NCBI GenBank assembly: GCA_035610835.1 | Contig: CM069457.1 | Coordinates: 41,209,319 to 41,273,318 of the forward strand | DNA length: 64,000 bases | From: Ophiura sarsii | Taxonomy: Eukaryota; Echinodermata; Ophiuroidea; Amphilepidida; Ophiuridae | Direction: 5' to 3' | Shown: in pieces, positions 36,501-46,727 of the stretch | Position numbering within the stretch: the stretch's first letter is position 1 | How the letters are laid out: every line of letters starts with the position of its first letter | Notes under the pieces: generated by a model | Told to the model about the DNA's origin: nothing | The model's database searches: none | The model's input: the letters and a program-made list of their open reading frames with translations, nothing else | Position numbers and translations under genes: made by a program

Positions 36501-36800
36501 CTCATCTATAGTTGTACGAATAACAGCGACTCCCTTTTTATTTTACAATAGTTGTAGGCCTACGCTTAAGTTAACAGAATTAGGTACCTCGCTTATTCGT
36601 ACAACAGTTAGGCGTATTACAGCGATACCTCGCTTATTCGTACAACAGTTCAGTTGTGCGAATTACACTTACAGCAATACCTCGTTTATTCGTACAACTG
36701 TATGCAAATTATAGCGATACCTCGCTTATTCGTACAACAGTTGTGCGAATAACAGCAATACTGCGCTAATTCGTACAACAGTTGTACAAATAGACTCTTC
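33525..36800. repeat. Cluster of dispersed ACAATAGTTGTACGAATTAC motif copies
   Basis: Copies of GTTGTACGAAT, often preceded by ACAATA and followed by TACAGGGACTCCC, occur near 33541, 34232, 35575, 35645, 36000, 36067, 36138, 36193, 36508 and 36546. From 36590 to 36790 they come as paired inverted sites (ATTCGTACAAC-GTTGTGCGAAT) alternating with AGCGATACCTCGCTT. Unrelated sequence separates most copies, so this is not an ordinary tandem array. It lies 0.8-4 kb upstream of HSPB11. Confidence 0.8.
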
Positions 36801-37622
36801 CTTGCCAAAAACTTGAAAAATGCAAACAAATTAAATATGATTATTTTATATACCAAAAAAGAAACCCAGGTTGTAAAATACCAGGACTAGCCTAAGGCTA
36901 CATGCTACAGTACAGATACATCCAAGGTATGTTATCCAAGATACGTACAGTATCATACTGTAATTTTAGTTTATGTTAACTAAAACTAAAATTACAATAA
37001 AATAAAGCTGCCAAATTCTACAACTTTTTCAAAAAGTTTGTCTTATAAAAAAAATGTAATAAAAAAATGTTAAAAAACCTAGTCCAAGTCTATAGCAGGC
37101 CCTAAATGAAGAATTTGATACAGAAGTAAACAAAAAGTGTATCCATACATGTAACAATAGTATGAGCTTGCACACTATCCATTAATTCATCCCAATGCCA
37201 TCAAATCTGCGGGCAAATCTGTAGCTAAAAAAATCAGTACATGGGCGCCGCCATTTTTAAAATTTACTATTCACATTTTCGATTGTGCGCATGTTTCTGC
37301 GTCGATATGTCCATCAATCAATCAAGTGTTTTTAACTTACGTGGTATCAATATTTTAATTTAACCGCACGGAATTTTAGACTATACTTTGAAATTCAATT
37401 AAGTCTAAGACCTAAATTGAGAAAACCGAGAAAAAAAGGTATAAGGAAATTCGATATTGAGAAGATGTTGTAGTTTTGTTTCAATCTGATAACGATTTGG
37501 TACATTTACGTCTCTAGTGTTTCTAGGACAAATGTTACACATTTTTGGTTTCCAATGGTCACTGCAGACGCCAAAAATTAATTCCGATTTTGGTATCGCA
37601 TTTTACATGAACAAATATCACG

Positions 37623-37714
37623 ATGTTTGATGTGGCACTATCAGATGCTGGTGCTCAGGTAGTACTTACGACGTCAAGTGACCAAAATTTCCCTCCAGAG
37701 AACATGCTTGATGG
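37623..37714 (+). CDS. HSPB11: HSPB11 exon 1
   Basis: Residues 1-30 plus two bases of G31. The start MFDVALSDAGAQVVLTTSS corresponds to the human start MRKIDLCLSSEGSEVILATSS, which supports this ATG. The donor is GATGG|GTAAGC. Confidence 0.92.
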
Positions 37715-40700
37715 GTAAGCCAAACTGAAATTCGTGTTTTTATTTCATGCTGCAAAATTCGGAAGAGAAAACAACATTTACACGCGTAGCCTAGTCTTTT
37801 ATCATAGCATGTAGTATAGGCTGTGTGTATGCCAGGGCTGTCAACTTGTATGTCAGGGCTGGTCTATCTGCGCTTTGGCGCACTCGATAGAACCGTGAGG
37901 GAAGCGTGTTACCAACGCGTGTGGCGTACGGATCCTCGCGCAATGCGAAAGAAGTCACGCAGTCGCAGGCGCAGGTAAACATAAATGGGAACGAGGCTTG
38001 GGTGGCAAATTTTAGAAAATGGCTGCTGCATGAATAGGGTCTATTTTTTTTTGCAGTCACCTCGTGAATTTCAAGTAGGCCTAATTGGGTTGGGGTTGGG
38101 GTTGGGGGATTTGAAATGCCAGGTCTATACAAAAAGAAAGCGAATATAAAAAGGGCTATAAATATATTACCGTTTGATTCCGTGTAGTACGTTGTCGTTG
38201 GTGATCGGAAAGTGTAAGCACTGTCAGTGTCACTGATTGATAGCATCTTGTGAAGGAAATAAATGCGTTGATAAACATTTTTAATTGATACATTTTTGTG
38301 CTAGGCGGGAGTGCGGGAGAAAGATTGTCAAGGCGGGACACTCCCGCCTAAAATGCGGGATAGTTGACAGCCCTGGTATGTGCCATGAATGATACGATAT
38401 ATGATGTGTTTACATTGCTCAGAGGCAAATGTCCAATAATTAATGTAATGAAAGTTTGGCTTTGGTTTAATTTAACATTTTAACTTAATAGTTAATTAAG
38501 GCCTAGCATGAAATAATTAAATATTTTAAAAATATTACATCACGCGGGTGACTTTTGGACGCGCGCGGGCAACAGTAAACTCGCATTGACTGAAAGGGGC
38601 CTTAGTAAACCTGCAACCACAGCTTATAACTTGCCCAAAGTTGCATTTTTTCTCTTCATCTTTTTTCACCCTATTCCCCAATACTTTTTCTTTTTCCACA
38701 TGGCATTATTTCCCCAATTCTGCTCATTATTTTCTGGGAGCGGTGCTCCCTGCTCCCTCACTTTGTGCAACCCTGGGTAATCTGGGCTTCCTGAAGCCCG
38801 AAAATGCTGGCGGATAAACCTAAATTTAAATGCAGGTTATCCTTCAGATTACCATACGTTTGAATAATGAATATTTGTATTTTAGTTACTTTGGCGAGCA
38901 ACCAAAATCATTGGCCGATAACCTGATTTCATAACAAGGTTATCCGCTGGAAAACCTGATATGTTTTCATCTTAATTTGAACACTGTACACTAACACAGT
39001 TGATTTCAAATGAATTACTGCAAACTATTTTTTTTATGTCAGGCCTAATTAAAACTTAATTTTCTCATTCCAGCAACATGGAGACATTTTGGACATCCAC
39101 CGGCATGTTCCCACAATCATTCATCATCAGCTTCAAAGCACTCATCAACATGAATAGCATCAAAATACACTGCTATCAAGGTAAGACGTACACCATTCCA
39201 AAGGAATAAAGGATACTTGATGTGACTAAGCCTTGGAAGTTAAGCCATGGAAAAAAAACCTCTTCTGTGGGCTTTACCGACCCATATGTTTGAGATACAT
39301 CAATATAAGGCCAAATAAAAAAATAACATGTTTAGTGTCCTTGCCCACTTCCTTTTTTTTTGTCCGCTTCAATTTTATTTTATTTTTTTCATTTCAGTCA
39401 TAACTTTTTTGTTAAGAGTTTAAGATGTTTGTAACAGCTTTGCCTTTTCCTTAAAAGCATTATAATTAAAAAAAATTGTGGCGACCAACCCCTCAGAACC
39501 ATGGAAAAAAGCCTCCCCCTCTTTAAGGTTTGCTAAGTTTATTGCTAAAAGTAATAAGGGCGTTTTTGCATTAAAATGTTTTTAAAAAACATGATTTTTT
39601 TATTACTTTGTCTATACCGGGTGGTTCAAAATAAAGTTGACCCAAGTTCAAAGTATTTTTTCAACCACATTTAAAGTTTCAGAGAATTTGTGTTTACATA
39701 GTCTTAACCAACAGTAAGTTTTGAAATTATCCTGAAAAGATGGCTCGTTTAGCTTGTTTGGTTCTTCCGATATGGTTCATTACAGAAAACATGTACAAAA
39801 CTGACTTGTCCACGGGAGCGTCATTTAGTTGTTGACTTCAACAAAACATCATGCTCTAGTTTCAGAATTGAAAAGCCCGCCCTGAAAAAGTATCCCAATC
39901 TCTATGCTTATGTGCCATTCACATTCAACAAAGAAACGTAGGTACGTAAGTAGGTAATGTCAAGCACCAGACAAATGTTTCAGATGTCTTCTTTTTCCTT
40001 TTTCTCCATTTGTTTACAATTTGTGACCAATCGTGTGTAAGTCCACTTTGTGCATTCCATCTCTACTAAATGACGTTCCCGTGGACAAGGCAGTTTTTTG
40101 CATGTTTTCTGTACTGAACCATATCTGAAGAACCAACCAAGATAAATGTATCATTTTTTCAGGATAATTTCAAAACTTACTGTTGATCAAGATTCAAGAC
40201 TAAGTAAACACATATTCTCTGAAACTTCAAATGTGGTTTTAAAAAATCCTTGAACTTGGGTCAACTTTTTTTTGAACCACCTGGTAGATGGATAGTGCTC
40301 AATACTGGTAAAGTAATTTTGTGCGATTACATTTTTCCGCTTTGCCAATTTCAGCCATTTCGCTTGTTTTTATATTCGCAAATTGAAAGTTCATTACACA
40401 CAAAATAAATATGTTCGCATGTTTTTATTTTCGCGGTAGCTGCCTGGAGTGTGATAATTATGTAGCAGGAAAATGTCTATGTTTACAGTACCATTGTGAA
40501 GTAGAGTTATATGAATGCAGTGTTTTGTTTTAAATGATTGTTGATGATCTTTTTCCTTTGGAAGTTTTTGTTTGAACAATTTTGAAAATAATATTTTAAA
40601 AACAATTGGAAATTTGAAATAATTACCAAGATTTCCACTATACTCGTATTACAATACAGTTTATGATATTCTCCACTTTATTTGCAGTGAAAGGTTTGAG

Positions 40701-42076
40701 TATAGAGAGAAGCGTGAAGTCAGACCCGGATGACTTTGAGATGTTGGATGAAAGAGAACTCACCCCATCTGATGCCTCTCTACAATTAGAAGAATTCTCA
40801 GTAAGTTGTTAAAAAGGGTGGGGGGGGGGGGGGGGGGGGGGGTGGACCATGATCAGCATAGCTGTAACCAGTGGCGTAACCAGCGGGCTGGAGCCCCCCC
40901 CCCCCCCACTTGGAACCCTTGCCCCCCCCCAAATGAATCATGGAATAATGATGGTACAAAGTAACAGAAAATTTTTCGCGCGCTACACTCACATGTCTTC
41001 CCAAAATGCAATATTCTATGGTACAAGCTTGTTTAGAGCCGAAATGTTGCTCAATCATGCAAAAGGTAGCTGTAAAGTCGACAATTTTCGCACGCTAGGC
41101 GCGCATTTCTTGAATGACACTGGAATGGAGCCCACCCATTAGGAGCCCCCCCATTTCAAGTCACTGCCCTTTCTTGCCCCCCCCCCCCCCCCCAAATGAA
41201 AAAGTCTAGTTACGCCACTGGCTGTAACTCCTTCATTATTCATTTAATCTGTATAAATAAAAGTATAGGCCTACATTTGTTTGAAGAAAAGGGTTCAATG
41301 AATCCAACCATGATCATGAAATTGACCATTTTGGAGAAAATTATAAAAAAACATTTTTTTGGACCCATTTTTGGTTTGGAAAAGATAAATAAAAATATAT
41401 TGTGTCAAATTTTGTCATACTAGTTTACTAGTTTATTATACTCCTGATATAATTCCCTAGGAAGCTTTTTGTTGTTTTTTGAATATCTTATTTTTATTTT
41501 TTAATTATAGACCAAAACGTGCCAAAAAATGTGATTTTTTTTAAACCTCCAAAATCATGCAAATAACATTTTTGGTAAAAAAATCACATTTTGTTGGCCC
41601 TTTTTGGTTTATAATTCAAAAAATAAATAAGATATTAAAAAATATAAATATATTCCTAGGGATTGTTATCAGGATTATATTAGGACTAGTATGACAAAAT
41701 GTGACACATTATATTTTTAGTTATTTTCCAAACCTAAAATGGGTCAAAAACATGTTTTTTATAATTTTCTCCAAAATGTCAAGGTCAATTTTTATGTGAA
41801 AAAAAAAGATTTTGGTGCTATTTCGGCAGTTTTTACCCAATACTGATTTTGTTAATATTATCTGAAAAAAATTGAGCAAAAATAGTGATATTGATCGAAT
41901 CAACATTTTTAATGAAATATGATATTACTTTATTACTTATTTCCTCCTTTCCTTTTCATTAATTACAGACAGAGTCAAACACAGCTCACCATCTACGATT
42001 CACCATTAAATCCGGATTTGACCATTTTGTATCGGTCCACAGGATACACGTAGATGGACGGGCAGTCAATGAATGA
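37623..42076 (+). CDS. HSPB11: HSPB11/IFT25, intraflagellar transport complex B subunit (complete, 4 exons)
   Basis: Exons 37623-37714, 39074-39180, 40688-40800 and 41969-42076 join in frame to 420 nt (139 residues plus stop); human HSPB11 has 144. IFT25 is a small jelly-roll (galactose-binding-like) protein that pairs with IFT27 within IFT-B and helps export BBSome and Hedgehog cargo from cilia. Matches: TTSSDQNFPPENMLDGN (residues 16-32) against the family's ATSSDE-HPPENIIDGN, FWTSTGMFPQSFII (36-49), and the C-terminal LRFTIKSGFDHFVSVHRIHV (113-132) against LRFIIVSAFDHFASVHSVS. The middle exon is acidic (ERSVKSDPDDFEMLDERELT) and aligns with the loop before the last strands. All introns are GT/AG; the introns hold hAT-like and mariner-like elements. 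Confidence 0.95.
37833..38375. mobile_element. hAT-like non-autonomous element in HSPB11 intron 1
   Basis: The termini CAGGGCTGTCAACT and AGTTGACAGCCCTG are typical of hAT elements. The 8-bp flanks GTGTATGC (37825-37832) and GTATGTGC (38376-38383) match at six of eight positions, which fits an aged 8-bp duplication. The internal GCGGGAGTGCGGG/CCCGCCTAAAATGCGGG words are repeats. The 151-codon antisense frame inside it (37791-38246) has no recognisable family. Confidence 0.75.
39074..39180 (+). CDS. HSPB11: HSPB11 exon 2
   Basis: Completes G31 and encodes residues 32-66: NMETFWTSTGMFPQSFIISF and the following strand IKIHCYQ. The acceptor is CATTCCAG and the donor CAAG|GTAAGA. Confidence 0.93.
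39617..40284. mobile_element. 668-bp foldback element with TA flanks (Tc1/mariner-like) in HSPB11 intron 2
   Basis: CCGGGTGGTTCAAAATAAAG at the left is mirrored by TTTTTTGAACCACCTGG at the right, and the arms extend for over 200 bp (CAAAACTTACTGTTGATCAA, GAACCATATCTGAAGAACCA and their complements). TA flanks both ends (39615-39616 and 40285-40286). It is non-coding. Confidence 0.85.
40688..40800 (+). CDS. HSPB11: HSPB11 exon 3
   Basis: Residues 67-104: VKGLSIERSVKSDPDDFEML and an acidic loop ending EEFS. The acceptor is TTTGCAG and the donor TCA|GTAAGT. A poly-G run and an hAT-like insertion follow within 70 bp of the donor. Confidence 0.9.
40869..41220. mobile_element. hAT-like element, 352 bp, with a perfect 8-bp target duplication
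   Basis: The element starts CAGTGGCGTAACCAG and ends CTAGTTACGCCACTG. GCTGTAAC at 40861-40868 is exactly repeated at 41221-41228. Terminal CA-TG with an 8-bp duplication is characteristic of the hAT superfamily. It inserted into another dispersed repeat (TGTAACTCCTTCATTATTCA), whose intact relatives lie near 26040-26190 and 59345-59490. Confidence 0.93.
41969..42076 (+). CDS. HSPB11: HSPB11 exon 4 (C-terminus)
   Basis: Residues 105-139: TESNTAHHLRFTIKSGFDHF and VSVHRIHVDG, the last jelly-roll strands, then a TGA stop. The acceptor is AATTACAG. Confidence 0.93.
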   Translation, partial: TESNTAHHLRFTIKSGFDHFVSVHRIHVDGRAVNE

Positions 42077-43264
42077 ACATGTGACGACTTGCTGAAGTGA
42101 AAGGCCGATCGATAGCCAATCTTGTATGTTTTTATAGTACACTACTGCGTGAATGGACTCTGTACTATTTTAACCTTTTATTTGCAAAATGTCCAGACTC
42201 CCAAAAGACAATTGTGAAGCGATCAAAATTATCAGTCGGTAGTCAGACATTTTGATTTTGAGATACATGTATAGCCAAACTACCAGATAGAAATATTGTT
42301 GTTTTCTATTGTTTTGGAATTGGAATTAAGTGTCCATTTGTGATGGGTTACAATCAAGTAGAGAACTGAATATTAGATATTTTCGACTTCGGACTGATTT
42401 TGTTGCTTGATCACATCATAATTCTGCACTATCTGCAATTCTGCGCATTGGAGTAGTTGTAGCCAATGTATCCAAGGCTCAAGATAAGCGGGCGCTGGGC
42501 GATTTTTACCCCTTGGTCCTACTGCCATAGCGCCCAGTAATGCTGAAAAATAAACGACAGAGCGCTGATATTTAGTCCAAACCAGCGCCCGTTGACGATC
42601 AGGAAGCTTGCCCAAGACATCAAATTTCGATTTGACCATGCTACCACGCTGGATTTAATTTGTAAAAATAGCTCCCGGTAGACTGAAAGTAGCTCCCGGT
42701 TCTCAATAAATCCCTTGATCTGGGCGCTACTTTTGAAAAAAACATAGCTCCCTGTAACAAAAAAGTTATCTTGAGCCTTGAATGTATCGCTTTTCAATAG
42801 TAGCACACAGTTTAAGCAGATCTTTGGAGGATCTCAATAGCTTTTATTTGCAGCTCCCTGAAAATCTCCGGTAATATTTCAGAATCAGAATTTCTACTTA
42901 TCAAGCTGTTTGTTTCTTGAAAATATCTCATTTTAACGGCCAGACATTAATGGGATAGATGCATGATACAGCCACTCATGGCCTTGTAAAGTTGTTATGA
43001 AATTTGACCTCATCCAGGGTTTTAAATACATTTTGGACTATGATGGCTATTTTGAGCAAATTCTGCCCAAAATCGCCCCTTTAGTACATTTTATCATAAG
43101 GCCAACATTTTATCGGGGGGGGGGGGGCATTTTGTGAAAACTGGGGGCCTAATCGCCCTTTGCCCCCGTGTATTTTGAGCCCCAACTCATCTGAATACCT
43201 GTTGTCTCATACAATGGAACACTGATAACTGCAATGGAAACATATAACAACCAGAGCCAGTTTT
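42077..43264. other. HSPB11 3' flank; no further gene
   Basis: It probably contains the HSPB11 3' UTR. AATAAA hexamers occur at 42549, 42706 and 43865, and the sequence does not decide which is used. A segment with GGGCGC/AGCGCCC words near 42480-42600 may be another repeat. No coding exon is seen. Confidence 0.4.
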
Positions 43265-43541
43265 GCAACGAAAAACAACAACCCTGTTTTACGGGCCCGA
43301 CCAACCCCCTTTTTGCAATTTTTTGGGATAACTTTTTTCTCAAATCATGTAAATCGTTTTTTTGCTGAAAATATGATGAAAAAATGTTTTCACACATTTT
43401 TAAAGTCTTGATTTTTGCAGATTTTTGTGACATTTTACTATGTAGGTATAAAACCCAAAACAAAACAAAAACGCCCGACCGACTGACCCTACTTGACAGG
43501 TTCGTCCGCCCGTAAAACAGGGTGTGTGTTTTTTCGTCGCC
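43265..43541. mobile_element. Foldback element of the CCTGTTTTACGGGC family (most complete copy)
   Basis: The left arm contains ACCCTGTTTTACGGGC and the right arm GCCCGTAAAACAGGGT, followed by TTTTTTCGTCGCC. Internal CACCAAAATCTGCAAAAATC-type sequence (here reverse-complemented) is shared with 22640-22870 and 58045-58240. A 171-codon antisense frame crosses it and is judged non-genic. Confidence 0.8.
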
Positions 43542-44284
43542 AACTAATAATACTGAAAAATGTGTATAGCGTTGAATGCAAAAGAAGCCTCTTGAGCCAG
43601 GCTTGGAAATAGCACCCGCCCACCTGCATCGGTTGACCAATCGCTCAGCTAACATGACTTGCATGACAAACCCCTTGAAATCTGTTGAGACCCCTTAAAT
43701 TTGTTTCTTGCAATCTTTTAAGGGTCCAGAAAAATTCCTTTGGACCCCTGATGTATAATGTTTGAAAGCCTAGTTACTATAAAGTATGGGCTTATTGGGC
43801 CCATGCTCATTGTATATACTATAGTTATTTATGTAGTATGTATGTGAATAGCTGAAGTGTAAATAATAAATTATGAACATTAAATTATTTTGTATCAAGG
43901 TTTAATTTGTAATCTGTTGTTTGTAGGTACCCAAGATTTCAGTTTTCCAGTCTTGTGTGTGTTATTTTGGTCCTAATTCTAACACCCTCCGTTCTCTTCT
44001 CACAATATGGCAGGCCAATGTGTTCAGTATGCACAAAACTATAGTTTGATCAGGTCCATTTTGGCAAAGCCTCCTTACAGCAGCCAATGAATACAGAAGG
44101 ATGTGGGTGTGCATGAAGGCATCAAGCATGCTGTGCATCATGCTTGTAAATGTGTTTAAATTCAAAAATTATGTGTACAAAAACTGGATAGCTGCCTAAG
44201 CCCTTGCCACCAATGTGATCGAAGTGAGATATGCTGGTAATGGTCAAGCAATCTTCTTTATGATTACCCCATACAGGTTTATGG

Positions 44285-44502
44285 TATAGTTCAGTCAGTT
44301 CCAAATTGGCAAAACCTGTTTACAGCAGCGAATGAAATCCAAGAGTATATAAAGCGCGATTTTGGCATGCAAGAGTCGCACATACAATGACTGCGACATT
44401 GCGCCATGCGAGCATTTTGAATGCTGTATTGGATTACTTTTTTGCGTGGATATATAAAAAACCCAAATATTTCTCGCCGATCTGGAACTGATTGAACTAT
44501 AG
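44285..44502. mobile_element. Foldback element of the AGTTCCAAATTGG family, about 218 bp
   Basis: The left end is TATAGTTCAGTCAGTTCCAA and the right end is GGAACTGATTGAACTATAG. It has a GCGAATGAAATCCAAGAG interior and no protein. A half-element of the same family sits at about 44030-44110. Confidence 0.75.
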
Positions 44503-45754
44503 TTGTACAGTGAAACCATATCAACACAAACTTTCTGTTAACACAAAGTGGTTTCCAGTTGATATTTTATATCATACAATTTGTAATATTAAACCAGATA
44601 GCACAAATTCCAGAAGCTTGTATTATTTTATATCGTAATTGTAATATTATCTGATAACACCAATTCCAATATCACAAACTAAAATGCCAGTGCATGCATC
44701 TTTGTGTTAAGGGGGTTGTTAACCCTAAAAATATGAAATAAATCAAGTGCTGCAAGTTATTTGAAAATGTGATGTATTTAAAAGTATACATTTTGGAAAG
44801 GAAATGAGAATCATTCACTAAAAATTATGATTTTTTAAAACATTTGACAAACAGATCACTTTTTTTATCAACAATTTGTGGACAACGTAACAAAATCAGT
44901 TTTTGGTAAAAAATGCAGAAATTGAACCAAAATCATCTAAAAAATGGAAAACTTAAAATTTTTAAAACGGATTCTCTGACTCGTTTCCTTTCCAAAATGT
45001 ATAGGCCTACTTCTAGATATCACATTAATAGCAGCATGTAGATTGATATTGGGTTCAATTATGATTTAAATATTAATTTAGATACCTTTTTCGAACCATG
45101 GTTTTGTGTTTCCCTCAAGTGTCAAAAATCTTGAAGTCGGGTCGGTCCGTGGATTTTCCTTTTTTTTCCTGATAAATATTACTGACAGACCGTGGTTCAT
45201 GACAAGACAAAATTGGTAAGTCAATGTTTCTGTGATAATAGTTTAAAAGCAATCTATTCAAGCAAACTTATTCATTTCAAGCAGAAAATAGTAACATTTT
45301 GACAAATTGGGTAAAATTTAAATCTAAAAAATGCGACCCTGATTTTTGAGATTTTAGGGTAGATCGCTAAGGGCAACAACATTTATTTTGCTTGGCCAAA
45401 TGCTGTGTCAATGTATCTATACTATAGAAAGTGATCAGGCAAGGTCGGAGAAATACAGTATTAAAGCTTTAAAGTGGCACTAAACATATTATTGAAAATG
45501 TTGCTGATCAACTCGTCAGCCTCATGGAGTTTTTTAAAACCATTGGTTTTGTAGACTTGTTGGTTGTTTTTTCTTCTTGGCATTAAAATAGCAATATCAA
45601 AAAGAGAGCGAGTTACAGTCTTCTGCAGCTCAACCCTCATAGTTCGTGCCCCAGTTTGTTCAGAGTTAGATCAATTCATTTCATAATCACTCAGTCAAAT
45701 CTTGCGATCAAACAGGATCAATGGATCACAACTCCAAGCTTCCAAAACACAAAG

Positions 45755-45832
45755 ACTCCTCTGATTAGTAATCGAACCTAGGATGTAAGCATGCTTGATT
45801 GCTTGGCTACTCTCTAGATGCACCGGCACTGC
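45755..45832 (-). repeat. tRNA-derived SINE head
   Basis: On the - strand GTAGCCAAGCAATCAAGC resembles a pol III A box, and GGTTCGATTAC about 30 nt later matches the B box (GGTTCGANTCC). The stems do not pair as a functional tRNA should, so this is a tRNA-like promoter region of a SINE rather than a tRNA gene. Confidence 0.5.
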
Positions 45833-45851
45833 TTCCCCATTTGTACATTTT

Positions 45852-46098
45852 AAGGGTTTAGTACAACAAAGGGCTATCCACATTTTTGGCCAAAATGAGA
45901 TTTTGGTATCAAAATGATCCGCACAAGATCAGGAACCTAATTATGAGAAAACAGTAAAGTTCAGATAATCAAAAAGGTTTAAATAGCATTTCTTATAACT
46001 TGTCAAAACCAATGTGACAATGATGGGTACAAATCTTTAATTCACTTTTTCTCAAAATAACCGAAATGCAGATAGTTCTTTGTTGCACTAAACCCTCA
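45852..46098. mobile_element. Foldback element, GGGTTTAGTGCAACAAAGGG family, second copy
   Basis: AGGGTTTAGTACAACAAAGG at the left and TTCTTTGTTGCACTAAACCC at the right; the interior TTTTGGTATCAAAATGATCC matches the 5925-6171 copy in the reverse orientation. It lies just downstream of the TIMM29 stop codon and may be within its 3' UTR. Confidence 0.85.
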
Positions 46099-46227
46099 AT
46101 TTATGATGAAACTGTAGAGATGCCCGCATTGCTTCCCCATTTGTTAATTTATGATGGAACAGTAGAAGCGCCAGCTTGACTAATTGTATTTTTGCGATAA
46201 TCGTCAATCATATTCATATACTGTCTG

Positions 46228-46727
46228 CTATGAGGATACTTCCTCTGTTCCTTCCCACTCCTTATAATTGATATCAAAGTCCTCCATAGCCTTGCTGAGA
46301 GACCACCACTTTCCCATGAAACCAACGTCCAAAATTCTGTCCTTAAAATTGGCCCACTTCACCTGAAGGTGGTCGCACTGTGCGTCGTACAAATCAACGT
46401 TCTCGTCGTAGTTGTCCTGCCACATGACTGAACCCACCAGGAAAGTCGTGCGACGAATCACGCCTTCGTTCCTCAACTGCGTCACTCTCTGTATGTGAGC
46501 ATCAGAGTCTGGATTCCGTATGGAGTTGCTGAGTAATAGTAGGTCATTTGAACAATCCAAGATGGCTTTATCAAAGTCTTTCTCGTCCGGATTTTTAGTC
46601 CAAGCGTAGGTTGCGCAGGTCAGTGTTGTCATATAGAAAGTTGCACGCAACGGGTAATTCTTGGCGTCAAGGAAGATGTCCTTTATAGCTCCTTTGTAGT
46701 CTAAGCCCATGCCATGGAAATAGTTTC
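46228..46727 (-). CDS. TIMM29: TIMM29 exon 2
   Basis: Residues 34-199, opening GNYFHGMGLDYKGAIKDIFL after the acceptor TTCCTGCAG-equivalent (TTTCTGCAG on the - strand). It contains all the conserved Tim29 motifs and the TGA/TAG-terminated tail EVSS. Confidence 0.93.

Noticed and set aside
37791..38246. 151-codon antisense frame
   Set aside because: It is contained largely in an hAT-like element in HSPB11 intron 1; composition and sequence resemble no protein family.
43149..43664. 171-codon antisense frame
   Set aside because: Most of it runs through a foldback element (43265-43541) present elsewhere in the window, with no known domain.
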